From Labyrinthula sp. Ha (lineage: Eukaryota; Sar; Bigyra; Labyrinthulida; Labyrinthulaceae), in assembly GCA_015227615.1 (NCBI GenBank), contig JAALGZ010000002.1, positions 1,116,001 through 1,180,000 of the forward strand: 64,000 nucleotides of DNA, in the 5' to 3' direction. This document shows, piece by piece, positions 22,001 through 33,147 of the stretch. Position 1 is the first letter of the stretch; each line of letters opens with the position of its first letter. The notes below the pieces were generated by a model. It was not told the origin of the DNA. It made no database searches and was given only the letters and a program-made list of their open reading frames with translations. The position numbers and the translations under genes are program-made.

Positions 22001-22486
22001 CTGAGAAAATACTGCGAGAAAAGATTCAGAAATCCTACATTATACTTAGTATTTTTTAGTATTGAGAAATATAGACTGTAGGTTCGCTAAAACAGTCTAA
22101 ATTTACCTTGTGTTCTCTCTGCCAATCTCATGCTTGAGCATATCTGTTTAATCTCCATAGCATTCAAACATGATAGTGAAACAAGAGTTTACTCCAGCTG
22201 ATTACCTTAGTAGAAACAGAGCGCTCTGATAAATAATATGGATAATCAGTTTTTGTGCAAGCACAACATGCGACCCTTTAGTAATTTTATCATCATATGT
22301 TTCTTGTAGGGAGCTCTTCCATGAATATTAGCAAAAAATGCAGAGGTACAATATCAATTTATACATTATTCCTACCTAGTCTCAAAATGGACTACCTAAC
22401 TTAAGCTTTGATATATTGGCAGGCTTTGACGCAGCAAAATAACTTTCAACTAGTGACTTCAACTACTCTTTTTTTCTTAATTTGAG
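19023..22486. other. gene-free stretch with one microsatellite
   Basis: No gene is supported. Apart from the GA repeat listed separately, I see only scattered short frames of chance size. Confidence 0.4.
19231..19255. repeat. (GA)n microsatellite
   Basis: Twelve and a half GA dinucleotide units in uninterrupted tandem, about 210 bp upstream of the surface protein start. It could be polymorphic in length. A GAGA-type regulatory role is possible but unsupported. Confidence 0.95.
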
Positions 22487-23002
22487 CTAAACCAGATCCA
22501 ATATTTTCCCCACTTGGTCTATAAATACCAACAATATCTTCAGCTTCATATCATATGGGTGATTATGTATGTTCAAACCTTCAAGTAACACCTTTTCATG
22601 ATTAAAATATGCTTTGTATAATATGAAGGGATGATGATCAAGTATAGCGTATGAAAATAAAATAAGTATTAGCATCAAAATTAAAATTTAGTCCAACATT
22701 ATTATATTGGTGGAAATAGTTAAGGGAGAAGAGATATATTCTTAACCTCAGCTGGAAAGCAAACTAAACCTTTTAAGATTTGATTCAAGACACATTTCTC
22801 TTAAGCTAAGTATTCTATAGCAAAATTTAAGTAGCCCATTATTTACTTTTCCAGTATCATAATAAATTGTATGCAAGGGAAATTTGTTACTAGGCATTAT
22901 AAATACAGGCCTTTGATAAATTAGCTCTGTGGTAAGCTTTTCTAAAGAGCAAACTGAATAAAAATGAAAAAAAAATATGAAATTGGAGTTCCTTTCCGAC
23001 AT
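22487..23002 (-). pseudogene. possible decayed TPR (kinesin-light-chain-like) gene
   Basis: Two minus-strand frames in this interval read like degraded tetratricopeptide repeats of the kinesin-light-chain type: YYDTGKVNNGLLKFCYRILS followed by LREMCLESN, which fits the spacing of Y..xG.....AL..Y...L.+RE..L, and GLNIHNHPYDMKLKIL then QVGKI, which fits NHPD..A..L...G. The frames are separated by stops and a frame change, so the gene is dead if it was one. Each block alone could be chance. Confidence 0.3.
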
Positions 23003-26000
23003 AAGTCACAAAATAACAAATTAAAGAAATTGTTGCATATATTTCAGAAATATTCTGTACCTGTAAGTCATCAAAACCTCAATAGTTTCAAATATATTAT
23101 AATAATTTCAATTACATATTATTTGAATCTTCACGACAAATGTCAATAGCGTGAAACCTTGTGATGCCCAGAATAAACTTTAAGAAATTACCTTTTCAGA
23201 GTTAATTGTATCAGGCATAAGATTTTAGTTCTACAAATGATTTTTCTGTTCTGAGGACATTTTCTACAGAGCGCTGGGCAAAGAAGAACACATCCTAGTT
23301 CACCTTTCTTAGTTTGGAGCAAAAACTCTTAACAGAATTTAGAATTTTGTGATTAATTGATTCTAGGTTTTATTTTCTAGTTCTTCCTTCTTTCATATCG
23401 TCCCGAAATAGTTGCAACCGAGGCAATTTAGTATCTTTCGCGTATTGTTTAAACTACTCTAACACTAAATTTCTAATGTATGCGTTTTTTATTATCCGTT
23501 GCAATACTAAGAAAGATAGAACAAACTCCATTGAAGTTTATAGGAATGTGATAAGCACAGAAAATTTATATTATCGATCAAAATCATAGAAACTATAATT
23601 GAAAACACTAGGTGCGAAAGCATGTCGTTCTATTTCATAGTATTAATAAGCTTTTTACTACAAATCATTCTTAAACCAAATTCTTCTTCAAAACAAGTTA
23701 ATGTTTAGTTGCCCGTTTTCACTTTAAATAAAAGGAAGTACAAGCAACAAATGGAAGGCTCTTTTTACCACTTTATGGCCAGCTTATATTTAGACATGGG
23801 CTTAAAACTTTAATCATCAGGATGTATGGAAAATATCCCTCTAATTAAAGCCTGGGACCGAATTATTCCCGAAGCCCCCTTTTCATGTTAAATTTAATTG
23901 TAGAAGTTTTCCCAAGTCTTTCTTCACTCATAAGAATACATAAAACTTGTTGAAGGAGTTTATTTGTTATATTGGATCTTTAAAATTTTGAGTCATATCA
24001 TTAACCACTCACTTAATTCTTAATATTAAAACTATTTTGTTCTTCTAGATCAAATAACATAAGAGAAAACTGAACATCAATGAACTCCTGATTTTTTGGT
24101 AAAGTGAAATTTAGCAATTGTTGTTTTATTAAGTATTAAACCGAAACCGAAAGGAACATATAAACAAAGCAAGTACCATAATGAATATAAATTAACTGTA
24201 CATACTTTTGCTTAATCGGGTATTCCTTCAGCCTGAGTAACCAAACGATTACATTGAATGCTTGAAATTTATAAAAAAAGAGCACAAAACGTAAATATAA
24301 ATTTTTATAAGGAGATCCTTTTCAAATCTTTACGCAGTTAATTCTCTTTAAGCTTGGAGAAATATTTATATCAGCCCAGGCGAACATTCTAGCGATGATT
24401 CTTACCAAATATCTTAGGATGAATATAAGTATACACCATTAACAAAATGGGATTAATAATCCATTATTTTTCAACCTGGTACAGGCACAAAAGGAATCAT
24501 TGCAGTCTGTTTACCCGCAAACTTTTTCAAAAAGTTTACCGTACTTTAAATCATAGCACTTTATTATAACTAGAGCTGATTAGAATATATTCTTAACGCC
24601 ATAGTAGAAGTAATAGATTAACATTGTTGTAGCTTAATCAAAAATTCCATGGAAACATAAATAATCGAGGAAGTTTAACATCTCTGACTAAGAGAGTGGT
24701 TTAACTAAATGTCTATCACGCTAGTATGTTAGGGCCAAAAATTATTGATTTTGGTTATAGAGACTGCACCACCTTAAAGAAAACCAGCCACTCTAGTGTT
24801 AGTAAGCAAACTAAAGTCTTAAGAATCCTTTAACAATTTCTTCCATTGTTATCAGCTGGTAGCGAAGAGATCCAGTAGCGCTCGACATCTCTATAAAATA
24901 TAAGAATGTGTCTTAAAACGAAAAAACAGAAAATAATTATCAACAAGAATACATTTCCCCCAATTCTTCACTCCTCATCTAAGCATTTTCCATTAATCTT
25001 GCTATCCCAGCTAGGAATTGCTTTATGAAATAAGTGTTTTTATTGTAAACAGAGTGTTAAAATTCAATAAACTCGAAGTATATTAATATATACCTTTCTT
25101 TATCATAAGACATTCAAAATAGAATCAGGGATGCTTTTGTTGGGCGGGGTCATCCATAAATGTTATGGAATTTATGCCGTCCTGTATCTTTTGATTTAAT
25201 CGCAGTTGCTTTCAACTTGGCATGTTTCTGAGAAAATGATTATTTGTATGGGTAGTCGATAGATACTATGATAAGTAACATCTCCCTTGGCCGCGTAATG
25301 AGCTTAATCAAGTTTATTATAAAGATAAAATTAGGAAAAAGCAAGAACAGCAGATATACAAGGAGAGCTAGAACAAAATTGAAGAACGGTTAGGCAGAAT
25401 ACAGGTAATATAGTAAAGAACAAGTAATGCAAAGTACCCAACAGAACTTTCATATATGCAGTAGATTTAATTCAACCTCTATATCATGAACATCTATGAC
25501 TAAGCAGTTACTGAGGGAGAATACAGGAAGCCTGTAAAATTCTCTAGGCTCCTCTTATCCAATATGAATCGGGAGAGTACTTTAGTTAGATCTGTAGATT
25601 ATGTGTGCATGGAAAGTACCCCAAGGTTTTCATGGGTTGAGGTGCTAATAATTTTCTACTTTCTAGAGTAGTGGATAAGAATCACACCCACTAAGAGCAA
25701 TAATAGGAGAGAAACAGTCTCTCATTTGTTCCCAATTGGCATTCAGAGCAAAGTTATTTGCTACGGATTATTCCGCTCCTATTCAAATAAAATTATCAGA
25801 AACTATTAGTCAAAAATTTTAAAACCAGAGCCGTGTAGTCAAAGAACTTGGATTTTATAGAAACCATAGCCCTGTCCTAGAGACTGTTCAGGTATGCAAT
25901 TAACAGTGATGGCATTAAGATTTCTTGAAGTTAGGTTTAAAACTTAAATCTACAAGTTAGCAAAGCCTTAATTTACGTAAATCTAGTCATATGCTTGCAA

Positions 26001-26251
26001 TTATTGCTAGAAAGCTAATCTAATTAAAATATAGAACTAATACCAAATAATCTTCTTCTATTTCCACCAATCAAAAAAGAATACAATGAACCAATCAAAA
26101 TAAGTGACACATTTTGGGCCATATATCCCAAATATCAAAAACTGTGTTGAACAACGCAAAATTATTACAGTGAAAACGTCCCTTTATTTTAACGGCAAGA
26201 ACATATCTTTCAAACCCCGAACCTGTCCGTTTAACCTAATAAAAGAAGAAA
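23003..26251. other. gene-free stretch
   Basis: I see no gene, RNA gene or repeat that I can support in these 3.2 kb. The coiled-coil gene starts at its right edge. Confidence 0.4.
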
Positions 26252-27175
26252 ATGTCAGCGATTTCCAGTTTCTTTAAGAGCATAATCTCCCCTCCGGTAG
26301 ACGAAAATGCAGTTGTTGAAGCAGAATATGAAGCAAAAGATGCTGAACTAGCAGCACTTGACGCTGAAAAACTTTGTTTAGACCAAGAAGAGAAACTCAT
26401 CGACTTACAGACCGAAGTGTTGGATGTAAAGAAAGCTGCAGCGAAAGCAGTTGATGAAGCGGACTCGAAACAAGCAGGGTTGGAAAAAACTGAGGCAGGT
26501 CTTGTTGAAAAGTTAAAAGTTGCCGAAAAAGAAAGACAAGAAGCAGATGCCGCTGAGAAGGTGTTCCGAGATCAAGAGGCACTCGCTAGAGAGAAGGAAG
26601 CCGAAGCAGATGCTGCTGAAAAGGAAGTGAAAGACTCATTGGCGGCCATTCAAGAAGCTAAGCAGGCAAGGTTGGAAAAGATTGCTAGTTTGAAGGAAAT
26701 TGTAGAAGATGATAGCAAGAAAGGTTTGAACATTTGGGGCGTAAGTTCACATGAGCTGAATCGCATGAACGCGGAAGATGAGGGAAACGAAGATAGATTA
26801 CATTACGAGGCGGCACTTAGGAAATTGGAAAAGGTAACGAAAGAAGTTAAATCGCAAAGAGCTAGTGTTGAGAGAGCAAGGCAACCGTACTTAAAAGAAC
26901 TTCAAGAGGCAGAAGAGGCTGAGGCTGAAGTGAGGGAGTTAAGATTGAAAAGTAAGAAAGAGAAGGAAGAGTACTTAGAGCAGAGAAAAGAAGCTGATGA
27001 TAAGAAGAAAGAGTTGGATGAAGAATATGCTAAGATTGATGCTGAAAGAGAAACAGCGAAGGAGTTGAGGAGAAAATATGCTATCAAGAGAGAGGAAGCA
27101 ACTGAAAAAAGATTAATTGCGCAAAGAAAGAGAAAAGAGTTTGAAGCTATTCTAAAAGAACAAGAAACCGCATAA
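26252..27175 (+). CDS. coiled-coil protein, unknown function
   Basis: This 307-residue protein is almost entirely a charged coiled coil, very rich in Ala, Glu and Lys, from about residue 20 to 140 and again from about 175 to 305. The break between them (about 150-172) contains GLNIWGVSSHELNRM, a conserved-looking hinge with the only Trp. The N-terminus MSAISSFFKSIISPP could be a short amphipathic helix. It has no signal peptide or membrane segment. A structural or cytoskeletal role is plausible, for example a basal-body or cortical filament, but coiled coils of this composition give many false matches, so I name no family. It starts at ATG and converges on the membrane-protein gene with 220 bp between them. 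Confidence 0.7.
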   Translation: MSAISSFFKSIISPPVDENAVVEAEYEAKDAELAALDAEKLCLDQEEKLIDLQTEVLDVKKAAAKAVDEADSKQAGLEKTEAGLVEKLKVAEKERQEADAAEKVFRDQEALAREKEAEADAAEKEVKDSLAAIQEAKQARLEKIASLKEIVEDDSKKGLNIWGVSSHELNRMNAEDEGNEDRLHYEAALRKLEKVTKEVKSQRASVERARQPYLKELQEAEEAEAEVRELRLKSKKEKEEYLEQRKEADDKKKELDEEYAKIDAERETAKELRRKYAIKREEATEKRLIAQRKRKEFEAILKEQETA

Positions 27176-27395
27176 GTAAAGTGATATGAACGAATAGACA
27201 CTGCTCATTAAAAAGTCTGTAAAGGTTAATTCTTATTGAAAATTGACTAATTTTGCGTTCAGTACTTATCAAAAATATAAAACAATACAATCTATGAAAA
27301 ATAACACTCACAGTTTTTTTTAGGGTTGTCTTCTATTGTCACACATCCATATCTATAATCAGATTTTATTTTCCTCTATACCTCAAGAGTAACTC

Positions 27396-28580
27396 TTACG
27401 CCCTTGACTGTGCGACTTTTTGCATATAACTATTCAAACCCCAACATATCCAAAAACCAGCTCCTTCTCTTCCAATTTGACTTCCCCACAATAAATAATT
27501 AAATCCACCTGGTTCAGGATGCGCTGCGTAAATTCTCCCTTCACTTTCTATGAAGACGAATATAACGGCTAGTGGAGCAACAGACAGTGTGAACAAAATC
27601 CCCGCATAGAATAAATGATGGAATGCTCTATTGACAAGCTCAACTTGTCTTGTAAGAAAAGGATCTCCATAACTAAAGGCCTTATGAAACGCATTCCTCG
27701 CTTTAATCAATGAAGGAACCAATAAAGTGTAAATTGGGAATGCAAACAAAGAAATGATAAATGGATCTCGTAGTATAACAAGTATCAGAATAAAAACAAG
27801 CGGTGCAGCAGTTTGCATAGTGCGAATCCTTAACCTCAAACTTCTTGCAGAGACAGTCTCTGAAATCGTAGGAGTTACAAGTCTTAACCAGATTAGAGTC
27901 ATCTGAAGGTAGATCGCTTGAATAACAGCTCCCCATCCATTCACAAGATAATCCCTTATAATAGCATTATCACTTGTCTTCACTCCATTCACAATAACAG
28001 TTAGATCTTTTGGATTCAGGGTGTCTATAATATTTATCAAGTTCATTGAAAATATGAGAAGCTCAGAGAGAATAAGAAGAAGTAAAAGTTGGTGTTTCAT
28101 ACTCCTTGGATTTAGTCGGAACTTTGTTCGCTTAACTTCACTGCTAATGGCGGAGAGTTTCGAAAAGGTTGGTACTCTTGTTGAAGAGTACCGTAGGATC
28201 GAAGGTTGGGTACCAACTGAAACAGCGGTGGATCTATTTGAAGGGAAGCGGAATCTTTGCGGTTTGTATCGGATGTTGGTTGTTTCTTTACTTGTCATTA
28301 TTCTTGTCTTGAATAGGTTTACAGTTCGTATACAAAAGAAGAGGGAGAATAAGCAGAAACAGAAACTGCTAGAGAGGAGAAAGTAAGAACCAGAACCAAG
28401 CTCATCACACTCAGTACCTTTCCAACCAAAACTAAAGAGTAAGAGTAAAAAAAACAACTACAATCTATGACAGGTACACAATGCTGGTTCATCACTCCAT
28501 TGTAACTCTTCATAACACGCTAAGGTTCCCGGACAATCTGAATCATCCTCACAAAGTTTTGGTAGAGAACTATTGTTCAT
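27396..28580 (-). CDS. EGF-like multi-pass membrane protein, spliced (exons 28580-28462 and 28431-27396)
   Basis: Splicing out a 30-base GT-AG intron gives a 384-residue protein. Exon 1 starts at ATG 28580 and encodes a six-cysteine ectodomain (Cys10, 16, 22, 35, 37 and, across the junction, 48). The second half, CTCHRFFGWKGTEC, has the EGF-like CxC...GxxGxxC ending. A hydrophobic segment follows at about 54-75, then a basic Ser/Arg-rich loop (about 80-145), then several more hydrophobic segments (around 150-175, 200-220, 245-275 and 300-325). A plasma-membrane receptor or transporter-like protein is likely, but no family is recognised. Without splicing the frame has no ATG near its start and loses half of the EGF-like motif, which supports the intron. 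The ATG has no credible competitor. Confidence 0.75.
28432..28461 (-). other. 30-base spliceosomal intron
   Basis: The intron starts GTAG, has a T-rich body and ends TTTAG. Removal restores one frame (phase 2) between an ATG exon and the main membrane-protein frame, and completes an EGF-like CxC...GW.G..C motif. Confidence 0.8.
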
Positions 28581-30314
28581 GTTTACTTCGTAATGTTTGC
28601 TTTTGTTGTTTGCGTTTCGGTACTAGTTAATATTTTGTAAGTCTTTGTTGTTATTCTTATTCTCTTGTCTGGTTTTGAAAAGCTTGTGTACACGGTCTCT
28701 TCGTAAGAAAAGTTTGGTATAGTGTCGAATAAGTTTTCATAGCTACCTGGTTTCGGGCTTGGAAGAGATACTTGATTGCATTGACTGGATTGATCATAAG
28801 TTAAACTTTATATGGATTCGATTGATTAGCATTGGAACATTTATTTCCAGGAATAATTGCGTTGTTTCAGGAAATCAATATGTTGATAAATTTTTATACT
28901 TCTGTACCCAATTAATGGATTTCATTGGTTCAATAGAAATATTACGAATCAGATAAAATAATATGTGGAAAATAAGGATTATTATGTATTGATTTGACTG
29001 TAGTTATTGTTTTCCACATAATGGGCCTATAGTTAGAGAAGTTTATGGAAAAGGTTGGATACATATCGAAAAGAAGTTCAAGAAGTTGTTTTTGGTAAAA
29101 GTAATAGAACTTCTAATATTAAAGTAGTTCTCAAAATATTCAAATCGTGTTAAAGAAGGAAAGAGACTTGAAGTAAAGGAAACTTGTTTATAATGTAATT
29201 TGTCAATGGACGGAACGGATTTACTCAGTGCTCTTGCTATCACAAGTACCGAGCTTAAGGTTAAGTTACTTGTATATTTATCATTTACTTGTACATAACT
29301 CTTGTGGAGTGTTCAATTTGCTTATCAAATCTCTCTCTAGTATTCCTCTCAGCTTGATTAACTGATTACAACCACCCACGAACAGATATGTAGAACATGG
29401 ACAGAGTAAGCTCGTATAACTTCATAAACAACTCTAACCTTACTTTGCAGTTCTTGAAACGTGTTTCAATGATCGGCTTAGGCCCCCAGTTTAGCAAAAG
29501 TCCTAAACCTCATTGAAGAATATTTTTGGTATTCATAACACAGCTTCAGACGTAAAGAACTGTCGTTCAATATCATTTTTCCTCTTATAAATGATTGAGC
29601 TCTCGCACAAATTACAATTTAAAATTGTGGAAGAAACATCTCATTCGAGGCAATGACAAGAGCTAGAGTTTCTTCTCAGTAACTTAAGCTACTGGAATAT
29701 ATCTTTAATCACCTGATAAAAGCGAAAAGAAAAATAGAATTACATCGAAAGCTACTGTTCAGCAACTTCTAGAAACCGTAACGGTTGAGTCGTAACGCGG
29801 AGTAGAGATCCAGTGCTTGGAGGGATTTCTGTATTGCAAATTCTTGCTATTAGAAAAGATAAGAATCTGCGCGGATAGAAGTGAGAGAGAATAAATATGA
29901 GGAACGTAAACCTTTCTATAAATTTTCTCGTACATGTAGTATTTTCCTCTCGTTGGTTGGTGCAACATCGAGTCACAAACGTCGAGGGAGGCTACTGGTG
30001 TCATATGAGGCTTTTTTCGCTTTCAGGGGGAGACAGCTCATTTTTCTAGGGTTCCCTCTACAATGCCCAAACACTAAATTTTGGCTTAGATGAGTTCCAC
30101 ATTTCACATTTCTAACAAGGATTCAGATTCGATAAAATTAGTCAAAAACAATTTGGCAATTTTTTTGGTTCTGATTATCATTAAGAAAACTGGGGTTTAG
30201 ATTCTTAAAAGATAACATTAATATTATTCTGAGACCCAGTTAGATATCAGTTATCAATTAAAAGGATTAAGAAAGCCTTAGAACCAATCAATAAGAAAAA
30301 TATGGGTGAAAATT
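28581..30314. other. gene-free stretch
   Basis: No gene is supported. Around 29.75-30.00 kb two overlapping minus-strand frames of about 75-81 codons are both open. Since both frames cannot be coding, this is probably locally higher GC content. Confidence 0.35.
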
Positions 30315-31720
30315 TTATTGATAAGTTAATAATAAACCAACTCCAGCTCTGTTTCCAACCGATTGGTTACATAACTTGAGCATATCTTGATTCATATCAG
30401 TCTTATGACGGTAATACAAAACATACCTAATAGGAGGATAGATGTCACTTGATATGAAAGCTTGGTGAAACTCTAAGAAGTCACACACTAAGTGGACGAA
30501 AACCATCTCAATCTAATTTAACCTTTATGAATAATGTTAACACCTAGATTGAGCTTTACTAGACAACTCTTTGGTTCATAGAAGGAAAGGCTGTGCAATG
30601 ATTTTGTAGAATAGTTGCTGCAGTAAAACTTGGAGCAAAATATTTATAGTGTTGAGATCAACAGCATATTTTCAAAGAATAACCTCTCTTAATGGAGGAA
30701 ACGGATCTGAAACAAATAGATTGAGTGTTATAGCTTGTACTGATGGTAAAGATTCTAGCTTTCCAAATTCTTTGTTTGTTTTTATTTCATAGTCATAATC
30801 ACTAACCCACTTTGATGCAAAAAAAATACCCAAAAGATATTAGCTGTTTCATTTAAATCAAACATTGTGGTGTAACTATTGCCCTTGATATAGCTATCTT
30901 TGATGGATTTGTGGCGTGGAAGCATTTCCTCAATTCCCATTACATGAATCCCCACCGGTCAAGTTATATTTAAAGGGAAGGTGGTTGCCAGCATATTAAT
31001 GCGGCTATGCCAGAAGAGAACCCAAACTAAAAAATAGTGCTAACAAATGAAGAATATACTAATATTTCAAAAGTCTTATTCCTCCTGTGAAGCTAAACTA
31101 CATAGGCATCTGTAAACATTCGAAATCAGTTCAGAAGGAATAAGTACTACAATATAGACATGCAAAAACATGCGTTAAATGTATGTTTAATAATGTTAAT
31201 AATCTTTTAAAAAGGTTTTTATATCCTGATTCTTGCAAATATCTTATAACATTTTAGTTTATTCTGTTTCTTCACGAAGTGGAATTATTTTTTGAGGCAC
31301 AATAAAGCCTTAAGTATCTGGTTAAATTTCAGGCGTTTTATCTAATTTTCTATTGTCATACCCCATGTTTTCAGAATTAACTTAACTAATACCAGAGTAC
31401 TTGATAGTATTCTATTCATTTATTATTGTATGAACTACTAATATCTCTTATCTTTTTGAGAGAGATCATGAACACCTTGACCTAGTATTTAATACTTACA
31501 ATTGAAATTAAAATCAGTTTCATGAAAGAAAAATCTTGAAGTTCTAATCAACACATGATTGCTGTAACAGGGCTCTCTCCGCAAGTCTATTTCTTCTTCA
31601 TCCACTGAAAACATTGACCAAAGACGTTCTTATACTGTTATGAATCAATTGAATTCCTTACCTAAAAAGAAATTCTACTTTTTATCACCTCTTGGGATAA
31701 ATTTCCAAATAGCAACTACA
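30315..31720 (-). pseudogene. possible decayed gene, unassigned
   Basis: Several minus-strand segments read like protein. About 30.95-30.84 kb holds MGIEEMLPRHKSIKDSYIKG. About 30.80-30.68 kb holds EFGKLESLPSVQAITLNLFV followed by SDPFPPLREV. At 30506-30315 lies an ATG-initiated 63-codon frame (HQAFISSDIYPPIRYVLYYR). Further upstream, about 31.62-31.50 kb, EEEIDLRREPCYSNHVLIRT is readable. The first two could be joined by a 20-base GT-AG intron, but stops remain elsewhere. I do not recognise a family, and it is not certain that all segments belong together. Confidence 0.35.
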
Positions 31721-33147
31721 ATTTTTTTGTTTATACAGGTTCAACATGAATATTACTTAGTTAATTTGAGCACATTATTCTGGTATTAGCTGGTATAAAA
31801 CAAGATTAAAATTCTATTTTTCTTCATTACCAATTTTCTTTTACCATCGTAGTTTCAAAGGTATAATTTTTCACGAAAAGGTTTTCAAAAGATATGGAAC
31901 GATGACTATTGTTCTCAGATTTAAACCAAGTCTTTTACATCATATTTTCAAGGGAAATTTATGAACAGGTTTTTTTAATCTACAAAGTAGAGATTTTATA
32001 AGGCATAAATATGAATAAACTGCTTTCTACGAACCCTAAGTCGTTAATGTGCATATAATCGAATATTTAGTTAAAAATAGACAGACACACTAAATAAATT
32101 CTACTGGAAAACGATAAAAACCAAACATTATAGGCACCAGCCTCCTGATTATCATGATTTAATTTTGACTTAATTCACATAAGAATCTAAGAACCAATTT
32201 CAAGGATTTCTTCGAAAGACAAAGAAGCTACTATTAGTTAATACTGAAGTTGATTTAAAATTCTTAGCAGCTAGTCAATAGATTTTCTGACTTTTTGTAG
32301 AGCTAGAACAAGAATTATAAAATAATCTGATACCAGTGTAAAGCAATAACCTTAAGAAAGTGTTTTATGCTTCTTATTGTAGAAATGTAGTTAGTTTTTA
32401 AGCAAGTCTGTCTGTAGTTGCATACAAAGAATAAGCTATTTTTCAGAAAAAATATGAAAAGCTTTTTTTCTTAAATGTTATGTTTTCCTTTGGGGAGATA
32501 TAATAAGTACACTGGCAATATATATAGCCTGCTTCTTGGTGGAAACCGAGAAAACCTCTAAGACAGGTTTTATTTAGAACTATCTTAAATATAGAGTATG
32601 AGTACTGAACTTATGTACTGAAGCATTCCAAGAAATTAATCTCTTTCAAGAAAATTGTTTCATTCAAGCAGCTAATGAGCATCAAACTCCAAAAGTGCCA
32701 TGAATTTTACTACCAAAGTGAGAAATAAGTTTCTTGGATAAATGTGAACAGATGTGAACACTAGACTTAGCTAGTTTAGAACTAGCAGAAAAGAGGAACA
32801 ACTACTGGTAACAAGATCCATTTCTGTTTTTCTTTTATTTTATCAACTTCACTTATGTTTTCTTATCGAAAATTTCAGGAAAAGAACCTTGAATCTCTAA
32901 AAATTTTGATTAATCTAATATTTAGCATTTAAGATTTGATTTGGCCCAAGTTTCATCCTTTTTCGATGCCCTTGATTTCCTAAAGCTGAATATAACATGC
33001 TTCGTGTACAATTTTAATTAAGCTTAGAATGCATAATTGTGTAAAGAGTTGTCGTTCCTATAACAAAAACACTAAGAACTAACGCTTTTTTTTTTAATTT
33101 TATAAACCTAGGACTTGATGAATACTATTGTTGACCTTAAGATCAGT
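31721..33147. other. gene-free stretch
   Basis: This is the 3' flank of IFT88. I see nothing that I can support. Confidence 0.4.

Noticed and set aside
29752-30004. Two overlapping minus-strand frames of about 75-81 codons
   Set aside because: Both frames are open over the same bases, which suggests composition rather than coding. No motif in either.
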